Shown here one piece after another: positions 50,571-58,795 of a DNA stretch of 64,000 nt. Position 1 is the stretch's first letter; every line of letters starts with the position of its first letter. Source of the DNA: Streptomyces katrae (GTDB lineage: Bacteria > Actinomycetota > Actinomycetes > Streptomycetales > Streptomycetaceae); the NCBI RefSeq assembly GCF_000717655.1, contig NZ_JNZY01000021.1, positions 1-64,000 of the forward strand, written 5' to 3'. A program made the translations under genes and the position numbers. Under the pieces are notes generated by a model. It saw only the letters and a program-made list of their open reading frames with translations. It had not been told where the DNA came from and searched no databases.

Positions 50571-52529
50571 TCAGACCCAGAAGGGGCCACCACGCTGGGA
50601 CAGAACGGTGGGGGTGAGGGTGTTCTTGAGGATGGCTTGCCGCCACAGGGTGCGGTTCTTGTAGTGGTCCTTGTCGATGTCCTGGGGGTTGTGCTGCCAC
50701 TCGGCCAGGTGCTGGGCGACGGCGGTGAGGACGGCGTCACCGGAGGTCGTCTCCTGCGGCTTCGCCGCCGCGTGGAGAGCGGCCACGGCGGCGTGGGAGG
50801 GGTAGTAGCTCAGCTGCATCACGGGGTCCGGTGCTTCGATGCCCTGCCGGAGCGCGGTGATCGCCTCGTGGAGGTGCTCGTCCTGTTCCGTGGGAGGAAT
50901 CATCAGAAGCGCTTCGAGGAGTACGGCGGCCTCGGTGGTGTTCAGCGGTGTGGTTTTGCTGCCGCTGAAGGTGTGGTGGAAGATCCGCAGGAGCACATCG
51001 GTGAGGCGGGGCTTGGCCCGCCGGTCGACCAGGCAGTGGGCGCACAGCCAGGCCATGGGGACGTACGGCAGGCGCGGGTGGGGCATCCGGCCGATGAGTT
51101 CGCCGGCCACCACCGGGGCGGCACACAGGTTGCAGGAGGAGTCCGAGACGGCCTCCTTCGTTCGCATCGGCGCGACTAGGCCACCGGGCTCCGCCGGCTC
51201 CGGGTGGGTGTACGTGCGGTACGAGTCCGGGTCCTCCACCCAGGCCCGCGCCTGGATGATGGCGTCCCGCAGCTGCTCGTCCGTCGCCTCGGCCCGGCTG
51301 GGCGCGCCCATCCAGTCGTTCAGCTGCCTTTGGACGAAGGGAATCGGTTCGCGGAGCGCGCCCGACAGCGGCCCCACGTAGGTGGTGAGGAGTTTGCGCA
51401 GCTCAGCCCCGTGCAGCTTGTCGAGATCGTCGTAGGAGGGGGCAGGGAGCCCGGCCGGCATGGACGACGGGTCGGCCAGCCACCGCTCGACATTGGTGAG
51501 GGCGGCGCCGAGCTGGGCCAGTGAGACCCCTGTCCTCTTCTTCACCCTGATCGAGTCGTTGACGATGCCGTTGACCCGGCGCCCATGGATGCCCGTGGCG
51601 GCGGAGAGCTGCTCCACCTTCCAGTTGAGTCGCTGCCTGGCCTGGTTCTCGGTGAGCAGTACGACCGGCTCGCACGTCCGGCATGGGACATCGGCTGCGG
51701 GCGCCGGCTGTTCACCGCACTGCCCGCAGACGAATCCCGGGCACGCCGAGCACAGCGTCTCGAGATCCTCACTCTCCCCGGGTGCGGGCGGGGACAGGTC
51801 CTGGCGCAGTTGCTCGGCGACCGACCGGCACTCGCCCACGCAGTTCTCGGCGGCGGCTGCGGCGCCGGGCTGCAGGACCAGGGCCTCGCGCACGGTGGGC
51901 CACAGCACGGTCGCGTAGGGCTCGGCGAAATCGTCGTCATGCCATTCCTCGAACTGCGCGGCCCGGTAAGCGGCCAGCAGGCGCTTGTCGCTGCCGTTGG
52001 CCACCTTGTGGTGCTCGCGGTCATCGAGGCAGTCGCAGCGCAGCCGTTCGGCGTACCCGCAGAACTCGGCGCCGAGGGCCCCGCACTGCGGACACATCGT
52101 CCACTGGTAGGGCGAGTCGTCGTAGGTGCGCATCCCGCTTAGCTCATGGAACCGCCAGGGCCCATCCCAGATGTCACCGGGCTCGTCGTCGGGGAAGAAG
52201 GGCCCCTCGGCCAGCAACGTTCCACCGCGCCACTCCTCCGGGACCTCCACTGGCAGAACGCTGTCGGCCTCCTCACCCCAACCGCCGAGCCATTGGTCGC
52301 GGCCCTCGGCCGCCATGGCGAACCGGCCCCACCACGCTGGGGCCTCCACCTCGGCCGTGAACCAGATCCGCTGCTCCGGCAGCCAGAACGCCGGCGTGCG
52401 CGGCGAGCCCTGGCTGTCGTAGAAGGTCACCGGTTCGTACGCCCACGGCACCCGAAGGTGGTCGAAGAACACCGACCAACGCGCGTGGAGCTCCGTACGG
52501 AACTCCACCCTGATCACCTCGTACGCCAT
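50571..52529 (-). CDS. large multi-zinc protein with degenerate nuclease-like N-terminus (652 aa)
   Basis: ATG 52529 follows GGGAG at 7 nt. The N-terminus (ELHARWSVFFDHLRVPWAYEP, TPAFWLPEQ, WFTAEVEAP) mirrors a PD-(D/E)XK-like domain of phage and plasmid proteins, usually PDFWLP...EVKG, but with Asp replaced by Ala and Lys by Glu, so it is likely inactive. Cys pairs follow (CPQCG, CDCLDD, CSACPGFVCGQCG, CRTC, CNLCAAP, CAHC), suggesting several zinc ribbons, with an HTH-like stretch near the middle (SAATGIHGRRVNGIVNDS). Perhaps a sensor or adaptor. Function unknown. Confidence 0.55.
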   Translation of the reverse strand: MAYEVIRVEFRTELHARWSVFFDHLRVPWAYEPVTFYDSQGSPRTPAFWLPEQRIWFTAEVEAPAWWGRFAMAAEGRDQWLGGWGEEADSVLPVEVPEEWRGGTLLAEGPFFPDDEPGDIWDGPWRFHELSGMRTYDDSPYQWTMCPQCGALGAEFCGYAERLRCDCLDDREHHKVANGSDKRLLAAYRAAQFEEWHDDDFAEPYATVLWPTVREALVLQPGAAAAAENCVGECRSVAEQLRQDLSPPAPGESEDLETLCSACPGFVCGQCGEQPAPAADVPCRTCEPVVLLTENQARQRLNWKVEQLSAATGIHGRRVNGIVNDSIRVKKRTGVSLAQLGAALTNVERWLADPSSMPAGLPAPSYDDLDKLHGAELRKLLTTYVGPLSGALREPIPFVQRQLNDWMGAPSRAEATDEQLRDAIIQARAWVEDPDSYRTYTHPEPAEPGGLVAPMRTKEAVSDSSCNLCAAPVVAGELIGRMPHPRLPYVPMAWLCAHCLVDRRAKPRLTDVLLRIFHHTFSGSKTTPLNTTEAAVLLEALLMIPPTEQDEHLHEAITALRQGIEAPDPVMQLSYYPSHAAVAALHAAAKPQETTSGDAVLTAVAQHLAEWQHNPQDIDKDHYKNRTLWRQAILKNTLTPTVLSQRGGPFWV

Positions 52530-52956
52530 GGACCGCTCCCTGCCGCTGTATCCGGTTCGCTGCCGGGGGTCACCCTCCACCCCACCGCGTGGGCATCGAT
52601 GTGTCCGTCACCAGTTCGGCCTATCTGTGTCCCTCAGCAGAGGTATCGATTCGCCAGCCCCGTGACCCGGAGACCTGACAACTGCTGGACCTCACTCAGG
52701 CCCGCGATTTCCTCCGGTCCGCCGGCGCCGTGGACGCCGCAAGCGCCCCGTAGACCATCCGCCAGGTTTTGCACGTACGAGGGGGCCCCGAACCAGAGTT
52801 CTGGTTCGGGGCCGCCCTGCCCTACGGAAATCTGTACAGGGGTGGGAGTCGGGGCCCATGCGAGCTGCACGGCCTGGATCAGACCGACTACCGGAAAGCC
52901 GGCCGGGCCTGCGACAATCGAGGCTGCGGCTTCGCCTGACCTGATCGGAGACACCG
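52530..52956. other. intergenic stretch holding one strong hairpin
   Basis: About 430 bases upstream of the coiled-coil gene. Apart from the palindrome at 52784-52813 no gene or coding bias was seen. Confidence 0.4.
52784..52813. terminator. hairpin 1 of three related hairpins
   Basis: GGCCCCGAACCAGA and its exact complement are separated by only GT: a 30-nt near-continuous palindrome. It shares the CCGAACCAG core with the hairpin at 53303. Confidence 0.55.
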
Positions 52957-53259
52957 GTGCCTGAAGATCCCATCGCTCACGGCGAGCTTGCCGCGCTGAC
53001 TCGACGCCACGAGCAGGCCCAGGACCAGAACGTCCGCGAGTTCGGGATCATCAAGAGCGAGCTCACCACCCTCCAGCTCAAGGTCAGCAACCTGGACCAG
53101 AAGGTCGACAACCTCAGCGGCCAGATGAGCGGCATGGACCAGCGCCTGAACGGCCTGGACCAGAAGGTCGAGGCTCTCGACCAGAAGATCGACCGCAATC
53201 AGGCCCAGATCATCGAGCTGCTGACACAGCTGGTCGGCCGGCGCCCTGACGCCGGCTGA
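52957..53259 (+). CDS. small coiled-coil protein (100 aa)
   Basis: GTG 52957 follows GGAG at 6 nt. Residues about 30-90 are heptad repeats (LTTLQLKVSNLDQKVDNLSG, RLNGLDQKVEALDQKIDRNQ), so the protein should oligomerise as a coiled coil. It is similar to small coiled-coil proteins found singly in Streptomyces genomes. It ends 44 bp before a hairpin. Confidence 0.65.
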   Translation: MPEDPIAHGELAALTRRHEQAQDQNVREFGIIKSELTTLQLKVSNLDQKVDNLSGQMSGMDQRLNGLDQKVEALDQKIDRNQAQIIELLTQLVGRRPDAG

Positions 53260-53302
53260 CGATCCCGGTCGGCGTCTGTCCCCGGACCTGCCTCTACGTA
53301 CC

Positions 53303-53337
53303 ACGGCCCCGAAACCAGCGCTCTGGTTCGGGGCCGT
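53303..53337 (+). terminator. hairpin 2, terminator of the coiled-coil gene
   Basis: ACGGCCCCGAAACCAG pairs with CTGGTTCGGGGCCGT (one bulged A) around CGCT, 43 bp beyond the stop at 53259. Confidence 0.65.
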
Positions 53338-53363
53338 AATGCGTCCGTGCTGAGCAGCGCACC

Positions 53364-53459
53364 GTGAACGCGATGCTGGTCGAGCTGCTGTCCAGCCTGG
53401 TGGGTGAGGCCCCCGACCCCGCCTTGTACGACGAGCACGCGGCGCCCAAGGAACGGTAA
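53364..53459 (+). CDS. 31-aa micro-ORF between two hairpins
   Basis: GTG 53364 starts VNAMLVELLSSLVGEAPDPA and ends with KER-TAA at 53459, directly before a perfect 17-bp hairpin. Third positions are strongly G/C. The ribosome site is weak. Possibly a small gene. Confidence 0.35.
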   Translation: MNAMLVELLSSLVGEAPDPALYDEHAAPKER

Positions 53460-53460
53460 C

Positions 53461-53496
53461 GATGCAGGCCCGGACCAGATGGTCCGGGCCTGCATC
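53461..53496. terminator. hairpin 3, perfect 17-bp stem
   Basis: GATGCAGGCCCGGACCA, loop GA, exact complement. It lies between the micro-ORF and the stop of the desaturase gene and so can serve both strands. Confidence 0.7.
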
Positions 53497-53519
53497 TGCG
53501 TGGGCCGACTGCCGAGCGA

Positions 53520-54557
53520 CTACCCGACGCGGCGCGCCAAGGGTCGGCGGTCGACGGCAACCAGGGCAGCGTGGTGGCGGCGGGCGACTGAGTCCAATCT
53601 GAAGAACAGACCGGCTGGCGTGAAATGCGGGGGCGCCAGGTGGCGCTCGAGTGCGGGGAGGTAGTTCCATCGCAGGCTCGAGTGGGCGGAGTGCGCGTAG
53701 TGGTGCAGGTCGCCGTAGGGGAGCCAGGTGGAGGTGGCGAAGGCGGCGAGGAAGCGGCTGCGTGGGTAGAGGCGCAGGCAGCGGCCCGCCTCGACCTCTG
53801 CGGTGGTGCCGGTGCGGTGCTCGGGGTCGAACCAGGTGTGTTCGACGACCAGGGAGAGCCAGGCGAGCAGTGGGTAAAGCAGCAGCCGCGGGATCAGCCA
53901 GCCGAAGAGGGCTGCCGTCCATCCTGCCGTGAGGTAGGCGGCGGCCGGGACGCAGAAGAAGATCAGGAGGCGTCCGTACCGGCCGGCGTCAGGTCGTAGT
54001 GCGTTCACGAGTGCTGCGACGGTGGCGGTCAGACCGGCCGGGGTGAGCGGGTGGACCAGGGCGAGGGCGAACCGGCGGGGGCTGATGCCCGGGCGTAGTC
54101 CCGCGTCGGCCAGGTCGGCGAGGTTGGGGTCGGTGGCCTGGGTGGCGTGAGGGTGGTGGTCGCGCACGTGCCGTTGCTTGCGGACGGGAACGGGGACCAG
54201 GCCGAGTGGCAAGTGCGCGAAGACCTCGGCGAGGAGTGTGTTGGCCCGGCGGGTGCGGGCGAGGACCCCGTGGACGGCATGGTGGCTGATCTCCTGGAGA
54301 TGCCGGAACTGCACGGCGATGCCGAGGGCGGCTGTCGTGGCGCCCAGTGGGCCCTGGCCGGCGAGTAGCCACCATCCGATGATCTGCACCCACTGCCCGG
54401 CTAGCAGCAGTGCGGGGGTGATGTCGTTGGCGCGGGCCCTTTGGAGGGCTATGAGCTCGCCCGCAGTGGCGGTGAGGGGCCGGTGTCGGGTGAAGTGGAC
54501 GCGGTCGGCCTGGCGCAGGCCGATGCCGAGGGCGAGCAGGGATAAGGCGAGCAGCAT
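53520..54557 (-). CDS. membrane fatty-acid desaturase-like enzyme
   Basis: The 345-residue protein is polytopic and has three His boxes of membrane desaturases/hydroxylases: ISHHAVHG (92-96), RHVRDHHPHA (130-137) and GDLHHYAHSAH (about 300). It should be a di-iron enzyme acting on an acyl chain or other lipid. ATG 54557 follows GGGGA at 9 nt. A CTAGTGCACTAG operator lies 61 bp upstream, shared with the divergent HEPN gene, so the GntR protein at 58796 probably controls it. Confidence 0.75.
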   Translation of the reverse strand: MLLALSLLALGIGLRQADRVHFTRHRPLTATAGELIALQRARANDITPALLLAGQWVQIIGWWLLAGQGPLGATTAALGIAVQFRHLQEISHHAVHGVLARTRRANTLLAEVFAHLPLGLVPVPVRKQRHVRDHHPHATQATDPNLADLADAGLRPGISPRRFALALVHPLTPAGLTATVAALVNALRPDAGRYGRLLIFFCVPAAAYLTAGWTAALFGWLIPRLLLYPLLAWLSLVVEHTWFDPEHRTGTTAEVEAGRCLRLYPRSRFLAAFATSTWLPYGDLHHYAHSAHSSLRWNYLPALERHLAPPHFTPAGLFFRLDSVARRHHAALVAVDRRPLARRVG

Positions 54558-54616
54558 CAAGTGGTCCCCGGAGGCAGGGGGTGGGCACCACCCCACCGAC
54601 TGTCACACACCGTACA

Positions 54617-54630
54617 TCTAGTGCACTAGT
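54617..54630. promoter_or_regulatory. GntR-type operator in the desaturase/HEPN divergent promoter
   Basis: TCTAGTGCACTAGT contains the perfect 12-bp palindrome CTAGTGCACTAG (54618-54629). This is identical to two copies beside the GntR gene at 59.65 kb. Confidence 0.7.
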
Positions 54631-54699
54631 TATTGGGGGCCTTCCGTGCGCTGCACCGCACTACCCTTCTGATCCTCATCTCATAGGGGGAGCAGCTGC

Positions 54700-56025
54700 G
54701 TGCGCGCCTTGGAAGACATAAAGAACCAGGTGAGGTCTCTGACCTCCCGCCGCTACGTGGAAGAGGCAATCGCCGCGTACGGCGCGTCCGCGTACCGCTC
54801 CGCGCTGATGTCGACCTGGATCGCCGTGGCCGCGGACATCATCGGCAAGATCCGCCTGCTGGCGGACGAGGGGGAGGGCGCGGCCGTCAGCCTGCGTGAT
54901 GCGCTGGACAAAGCGATAGCGTCCAACGATGTCCCCGCCTTGCAGAGGTTCGAGACGAGCCTGATCGCGAAAGCGCAAGCGGACCTGGAGCTGATCGGCC
55001 GGCGCGAGGCCGAGGAGCTCACCCGCCTCTACAAGGACCGGAACCTCTGCGCGCACCCGGCCTTCGTCGCCGGAGGTGAAGACCTCTTCGACCCGTCACC
55101 CGAGCTCGTACGAGCCCACCTGACGACCGCGGTAGACGCGCTGCTCTCCCAGCCGGCTGTCACCGGCCGTAAGGCGATCGAGAGGTTCGGGCTGGAAGTC
55201 GCCTCCGACTCATTCCCCCGCAACGACCAGCGACTCAACGACCACCTGCGGGCCGGATACATGGATCGCAGCACGAAGGCGCTGCGCGCCAACCTGATCA
55301 AGGTGATCTGCAAGGAAACCCTCAAGCCTGATCTCGACCTCCGCCACCGCTGGAGGTGCACACGAACCGCCCGCGAACTACAGAAGATCGCGCCCAGCGA
55401 GTTCGAGGAGCAGCTGCGCGGCGTTCTGGATACCCAGCAGAACGGGCTGACCGATGCCGGCCTCCTCGCCTTGGTCTCGGGTCTGTGCTACGTCCCGGGT
55501 ACCTGGGACCTGCTCCACAAGGGGACCCAAGCACGCGTGGAGGAGCTGCTCCAGACGGTGACGCCGTTGGACCTCGTGGAGACGCACATGCTCTTCCACG
55601 GACCGCTGCCGCGTACTCCTGTGGATCAGATGCTGCTGAACCGGCTGGGGGATGTCACCAGGCCCGGCGCGTTGCGCAAGCTCGAAGCCGGTCTCCCCAT
55701 TTTTCTGGGAGACGACCCGGATCGTCGGCTGATTGCCCCGCTGATCGACCTGACTGCGAAGGACAAGGGCGGTGGTTCATACGAAGCTGCTGCATCCGTA
55801 CTGCGTTTCATCGTCCACATCGCAGCCGTGCTCACTGATGAAGACCTTGAGCAGCTGCTGGCTGCCTGCGGTGAGAACGACCAGATCAGGCATGGCCAGC
55901 TGGCGTACAAGCAGCTCCATGCACTTCGTTGGGCCGGCCCGCAGACCCCGCGCGCCGCATCGGCCTGGGCGAAGTGGTTCGGTGAGGAGGACCCGGCCGA
56001 CTCGCAGGCAGCTGCAGCGCAGTAG
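54700..56025 (+). CDS. HEPN-domain protein, putative ribonuclease (441 aa)
   Basis: GTG 54700 follows GGGGGAG at 7 nt. The N-terminal helical domain (SAYRSALMSTWIAVAADIIGK) carries LYKDRNLCAHPAF, with RNLCAH at 114-119 as the HEPN RNxxxH motif. The C-terminal 300 residues are helical repeats (LTDAGLLALVSGLCYVPGTW, VLTDEDLEQLLAACGEN). A HEPN nuclease joined to a sensor-like helical domain suggests an abortive-infection or stress RNase. It shares a divergent promoter and operator with the desaturase. It ends at a bidirectional hairpin. Confidence 0.65.
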   Translation: MRALEDIKNQVRSLTSRRYVEEAIAAYGASAYRSALMSTWIAVAADIIGKIRLLADEGEGAAVSLRDALDKAIASNDVPALQRFETSLIAKAQADLELIGRREAEELTRLYKDRNLCAHPAFVAGGEDLFDPSPELVRAHLTTAVDALLSQPAVTGRKAIERFGLEVASDSFPRNDQRLNDHLRAGYMDRSTKALRANLIKVICKETLKPDLDLRHRWRCTRTARELQKIAPSEFEEQLRGVLDTQQNGLTDAGLLALVSGLCYVPGTWDLLHKGTQARVEELLQTVTPLDLVETHMLFHGPLPRTPVDQMLLNRLGDVTRPGALRKLEAGLPIFLGDDPDRRLIAPLIDLTAKDKGGGSYEAAASVLRFIVHIAAVLTDEDLEQLLAACGENDQIRHGQLAYKQLHALRWAGPQTPRAASAWAKWFGEEDPADSQAAAAQ

Positions 56026-56058
56026 CCGACCGCGGACCCAGATCACGAGAAATTCGAA

Positions 56059-56087
56059 AGGCGGCCCCTCATCATGAAGGGCCGCCT
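56059..56087. terminator. bidirectional terminator between the HEPN gene and the 56115 gene
   Basis: AGGCGGCCC and GGGCCGCCT (9 bp) flank an 11-nt loop, followed by T/A-rich bases, between the convergent stops at 56025 and 56115. Confidence 0.65.
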
Positions 56088-56114
56088 CTAGACAGCAGGA
56101 TTGAGCTGCAGCGC

Positions 56115-57020
56115 CTACAGGGCGGCGACGGCGGTGCTGATGCGGTCCTCGTCCCAGGTGCCGCCGTCGAGCTGGGGGCGGGCTGCGGCTTCGTACGCCT
56201 GGAGGATGCGGGGCGCGGAGTCGGCGCCGTGGCCCCAGACGGATTCGAAGCGGCCGGTCCAGCGTCCAATGCCCTTGAAGTACACGCTGGAGCGGCCGCG
56301 GTTGTAGTCGGCGTCGCCCTGCTCTTCTTCGACGAGGGCGGCGGCCTGGGCGAAGACGACGACGTCGACGGCCTGGTCCGCGCGCAGCCGGTCGCGGACG
56401 GCGAGACCGCAGGTGACACCGAGGTCTCGGTGCTGGCCGACGAGGTCGAGCAGGGAGCGGGCGAAGTCCTGCTTCGCGAGGTCGGAGGCGTAGACGATGA
56501 AGAGCCTGTTGATGGCGCCGCCGGCCTCGGTGAAGCGGCGGTTGGCGGCGATGTACTCGCGACGCCCGGTGAGCAGCGTCGGGTTGGTGGTCAGGTCGGC
56601 GGCCAGGATCCGCTGGGGCTGGGCCTGCGACTCCGTGACCGTGTTGACGAGCAGGGTGGACAGGCGCGGGACTTCGGAGGCGTACACGCGCAGGTGGCCG
56701 TCGGCGATCTCGCCGTAGTCGGAGATCAGCTCTGCCTCGAGCTGGGAGCGGACCCGGTCGTAGTACTGGGCGTCATCCATGGCCCGAAGGTTAGTGACCC
56801 GGCGCAGGTGGATGAAGGTCTTTCGCATCCAGTAGTGGCCGGCGACCAGGACGAGGATGAGCGCGGCCTGGATGATGAGGAGCAGTTTCAGGTTGACCTT
56901 GTCGGCGGCCCAGCCGATGACGGGGACGACGAGGCCGGCGATGCCGACTGCGGCTCCGAGCGCGGGTGAACCCAGGGCTGCGGTGGCCCGGCTGATCGGG
57001 CTCGGGCGTACGTCGGACAT
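56115..57020 (-). CDS. two-helix membrane protein with cytoplasmic domain (301 aa)
   Basis: ATG 57020 follows GGAGG at 7 nt. Two transmembrane helices (about 15-35 and 45-66) are followed by a soluble alpha/beta domain (DDAQYYDRVRSQLEAELISD, INRLFIVYASDLAKQDFARSLL, VVVFAQAAALVEEEQG) ending RGRSSVYFKGIGRWTGRF. The soluble part has the alternating strands of a phospholipase-D- or TIR-like fold but no diagnostic catalytic motif. Function unknown. It lies between the HEPN gene and a nuclease gene. Confidence 0.55.
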   Translation of the reverse strand: MSDVRPSPISRATAALGSPALGAAVGIAGLVVPVIGWAADKVNLKLLLIIQAALILVLVAGHYWMRKTFIHLRRVTNLRAMDDAQYYDRVRSQLEAELISDYGEIADGHLRVYASEVPRLSTLLVNTVTESQAQPQRILAADLTTNPTLLTGRREYIAANRRFTEAGGAINRLFIVYASDLAKQDFARSLLDLVGQHRDLGVTCGLAVRDRLRADQAVDVVVFAQAAALVEEEQGDADYNRGRSSVYFKGIGRWTGRFESVWGHGADSAPRILQAYEAAARPQLDGGTWDEDRISTAVAAL

Positions 57021-57184
57021 CCCTGTTCCTCCCCCATGTCGGCCTGGTCAGGCCGTGGAAGCCATGATTCACGAGGGGCTGCGCCGGGTCCAAGGATTCG
57101 GCGGATTCGTCTGCGCCATCGGCCTGTTCATCGCGGCCGACGGCTGACGGTCGATGGTGCTGTGGTCATGTCAGTGCTTCGGCT

Positions 57185-57190
57185 TACGGT
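57185..57190 (+). promoter_or_regulatory. -10 element (TACGGT) for leaderless expression of the zinc-ribbon nuclease
   Basis: TACGGT ends 8 nt before ATG 57199. No Shine-Dalgarno is present. Confidence 0.4.
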
Positions 57191-57198
57191 TCGTGCCC

Positions 57199-58773
57199 AT
57201 GACGCGTCGTACACGTTTTCTAGTCGATGAGCACCCGGTCATCGCTGCTCAGTGGCATCCGACGCTCAACGAGGACTTGGTCCTAGCGGTGATCGGTCCG
57301 GGTTCCCACAAGGCCCCCTTCTGGCTGTGCGAGGCGGGGCATGTCTGGAAGGCGCAGGTGCACTCCCGTGTCGCCGGCTCTGGTTGTCCTCAGTGCGCGG
57401 GGTACGTGCCGAAGGGGCAGAGCAGCCTGGCGGAGCGGGCGCCGCACCTGCTGGCCGAGTGGCACCCGCGCAACGAGCTGTCCCCGGACGGCCTCGGTCC
57501 GGGGTCTCAGCGAAAGGTGTGGTGGCAGTGTCCGGACGGCCACGAGTACCAGGCCCGGATAGCCAACCGCAGCCGCGGCACCGGCTGTCCAGAGTGCGCG
57601 CGGGCAGGACGAACCTCCGAACCGGTGCTGCTCGCCGACCTGCCCGAACTCCTTAGACAGGTCGACCCCGACACCGACGGCGCCTCCGAGGCGTCGCAGC
57701 TGCTGTCGAACGCACGCGAACGCCTGGGATGGATCTGCCCGCAAGGCCACCGGTGGCAAGCCCGGGTCCGGCACCGCGCGATATCCGGCTCGGGCTGTCC
57801 GCAGTGCGCAGGCAAGCGCCGCAGCCCCGCTCTTCGCGCCGCCCACCCGGACCTTGCCGCCGAGTGGCATCCGACCCGCAACACGGGTCTGGACTTGGCC
57901 GCTGTCACCGCAGGTTCTCACCGCGTCGTCTGGTGGCAGTGCTGCAGCTGCGGGGCCGAGTACCGGGCCAAGGTGTTTCACCGCGTCCGCGGTCTCGCAC
58001 GATGCCCTGGTTGCTCGGAGCGTGTCCGCTACCAGGACCTGGCCACCGAGAGCCCCCAGGTCGCCGCGCTGTGGCATCCCGACCTCAACGGCACGCTCAC
58101 CCCCGCCCAGGTCAAGGCCGGGGCCAACATCACCGTGTGGTGGCTCTGCCCAGCCGGCCACGAGCCGTGGTCGGCGCACGTCGCGCAGGTCTATCTCGGC
58201 TACCAGGAATGCCCGAGGTGCCGAAAGCACACGTATGCCTCACGCCAGGAGATCGCGCTCTTCGCCGAACTGGAGCACGTACTGACCGGCGGGGAACAGC
58301 AGTACCCGCTGCGGACCACGCTCGCCAGGTACCGGCTGGACATGGTCTTCCCCGCCGATGAGGGTCGCAGGGTCGTGGTGGAGTTCGATGGCTCCTACTG
58401 GCATCGCGACACCGCCGCCCGTGATCGGCGGAAGGCTGACGACATTGAAGAGCACCAGGAGGGCTGGATGGTGGTGAGGGTCCGGGAGGACCCGCTGGAG
58501 CTGCTCCGACCCAGCGACGTGGCTCTCCCGTTTCTCGCGGACCCGTTCACCGCGGCCAGCGTGGTTCTCGACCACCTGATGGCACAGCTGCCCTGGCCGG
58601 CCGCCACACGCGCCCGGGCCCGCGCGTACACCGCCGGGGGCCGGGCCCTCGGTCAGGAACTGGCGAAACGGCTGATCTCCGAACGCCGCCCCGCCGGATC
58701 CCCGCCCGCCTCGGTGCCGCTCCCGCGTCCCAGCCTGATCGGCGCCGAGGCCGTCCAGCAGCAGCTCTGGTGA
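57199..58773 (+). CDS. zinc-ribbon-repeat (DUF4379-type) protein with Vsr-like endonuclease domain
   Basis: The 524-residue protein has five tandem treble-clef repeats, each with a WHP-type start (AAQWHPTLN, AEWHPRNEL, AEWHPTRNT, ALWHPDLNG), a C-x-x-GH turn (CEAGHVW, CPDGHEYQ, CPQGHRWQ, CPAGHEPW) and a CPxC end. This is the DUF4379 zinc-ribbon pattern. After about residue 345 comes a Vsr/PD-(D/E)XK-like domain: YRLDMVFP (Asp 381), VVVEFDGSYWHRD (Glu 395, Asp 397, His 402) and GWMVVRVRE. The ribbons should bind DNA or modified nucleic acid and the C-terminal domain cut it. A defence role is plausible. Confidence 0.75.
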   Translation: MTRRTRFLVDEHPVIAAQWHPTLNEDLVLAVIGPGSHKAPFWLCEAGHVWKAQVHSRVAGSGCPQCAGYVPKGQSSLAERAPHLLAEWHPRNELSPDGLGPGSQRKVWWQCPDGHEYQARIANRSRGTGCPECARAGRTSEPVLLADLPELLRQVDPDTDGASEASQLLSNARERLGWICPQGHRWQARVRHRAISGSGCPQCAGKRRSPALRAAHPDLAAEWHPTRNTGLDLAAVTAGSHRVVWWQCCSCGAEYRAKVFHRVRGLARCPGCSERVRYQDLATESPQVAALWHPDLNGTLTPAQVKAGANITVWWLCPAGHEPWSAHVAQVYLGYQECPRCRKHTYASRQEIALFAELEHVLTGGEQQYPLRTTLARYRLDMVFPADEGRRVVVEFDGSYWHRDTAARDRRKADDIEEHQEGWMVVRVREDPLELLRPSDVALPFLADPFTAASVVLDHLMAQLPWPAATRARARAYTAGGRALGQELAKRLISERRPAGSPPASVPLPRPSLIGAEAVQQQLW

Positions 58774-58795
58774 CACCTGCGAACGCGGGGAGCGG

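Noticed and set aside
57061..57147. Plus-strand micro-ORF MIHEGLRRVQGFGGFVCAIG ending at 57147
   Set aside because: No ribosome site, and it lies in the promoter region of the divergent 57020 gene and the 57199 gene.
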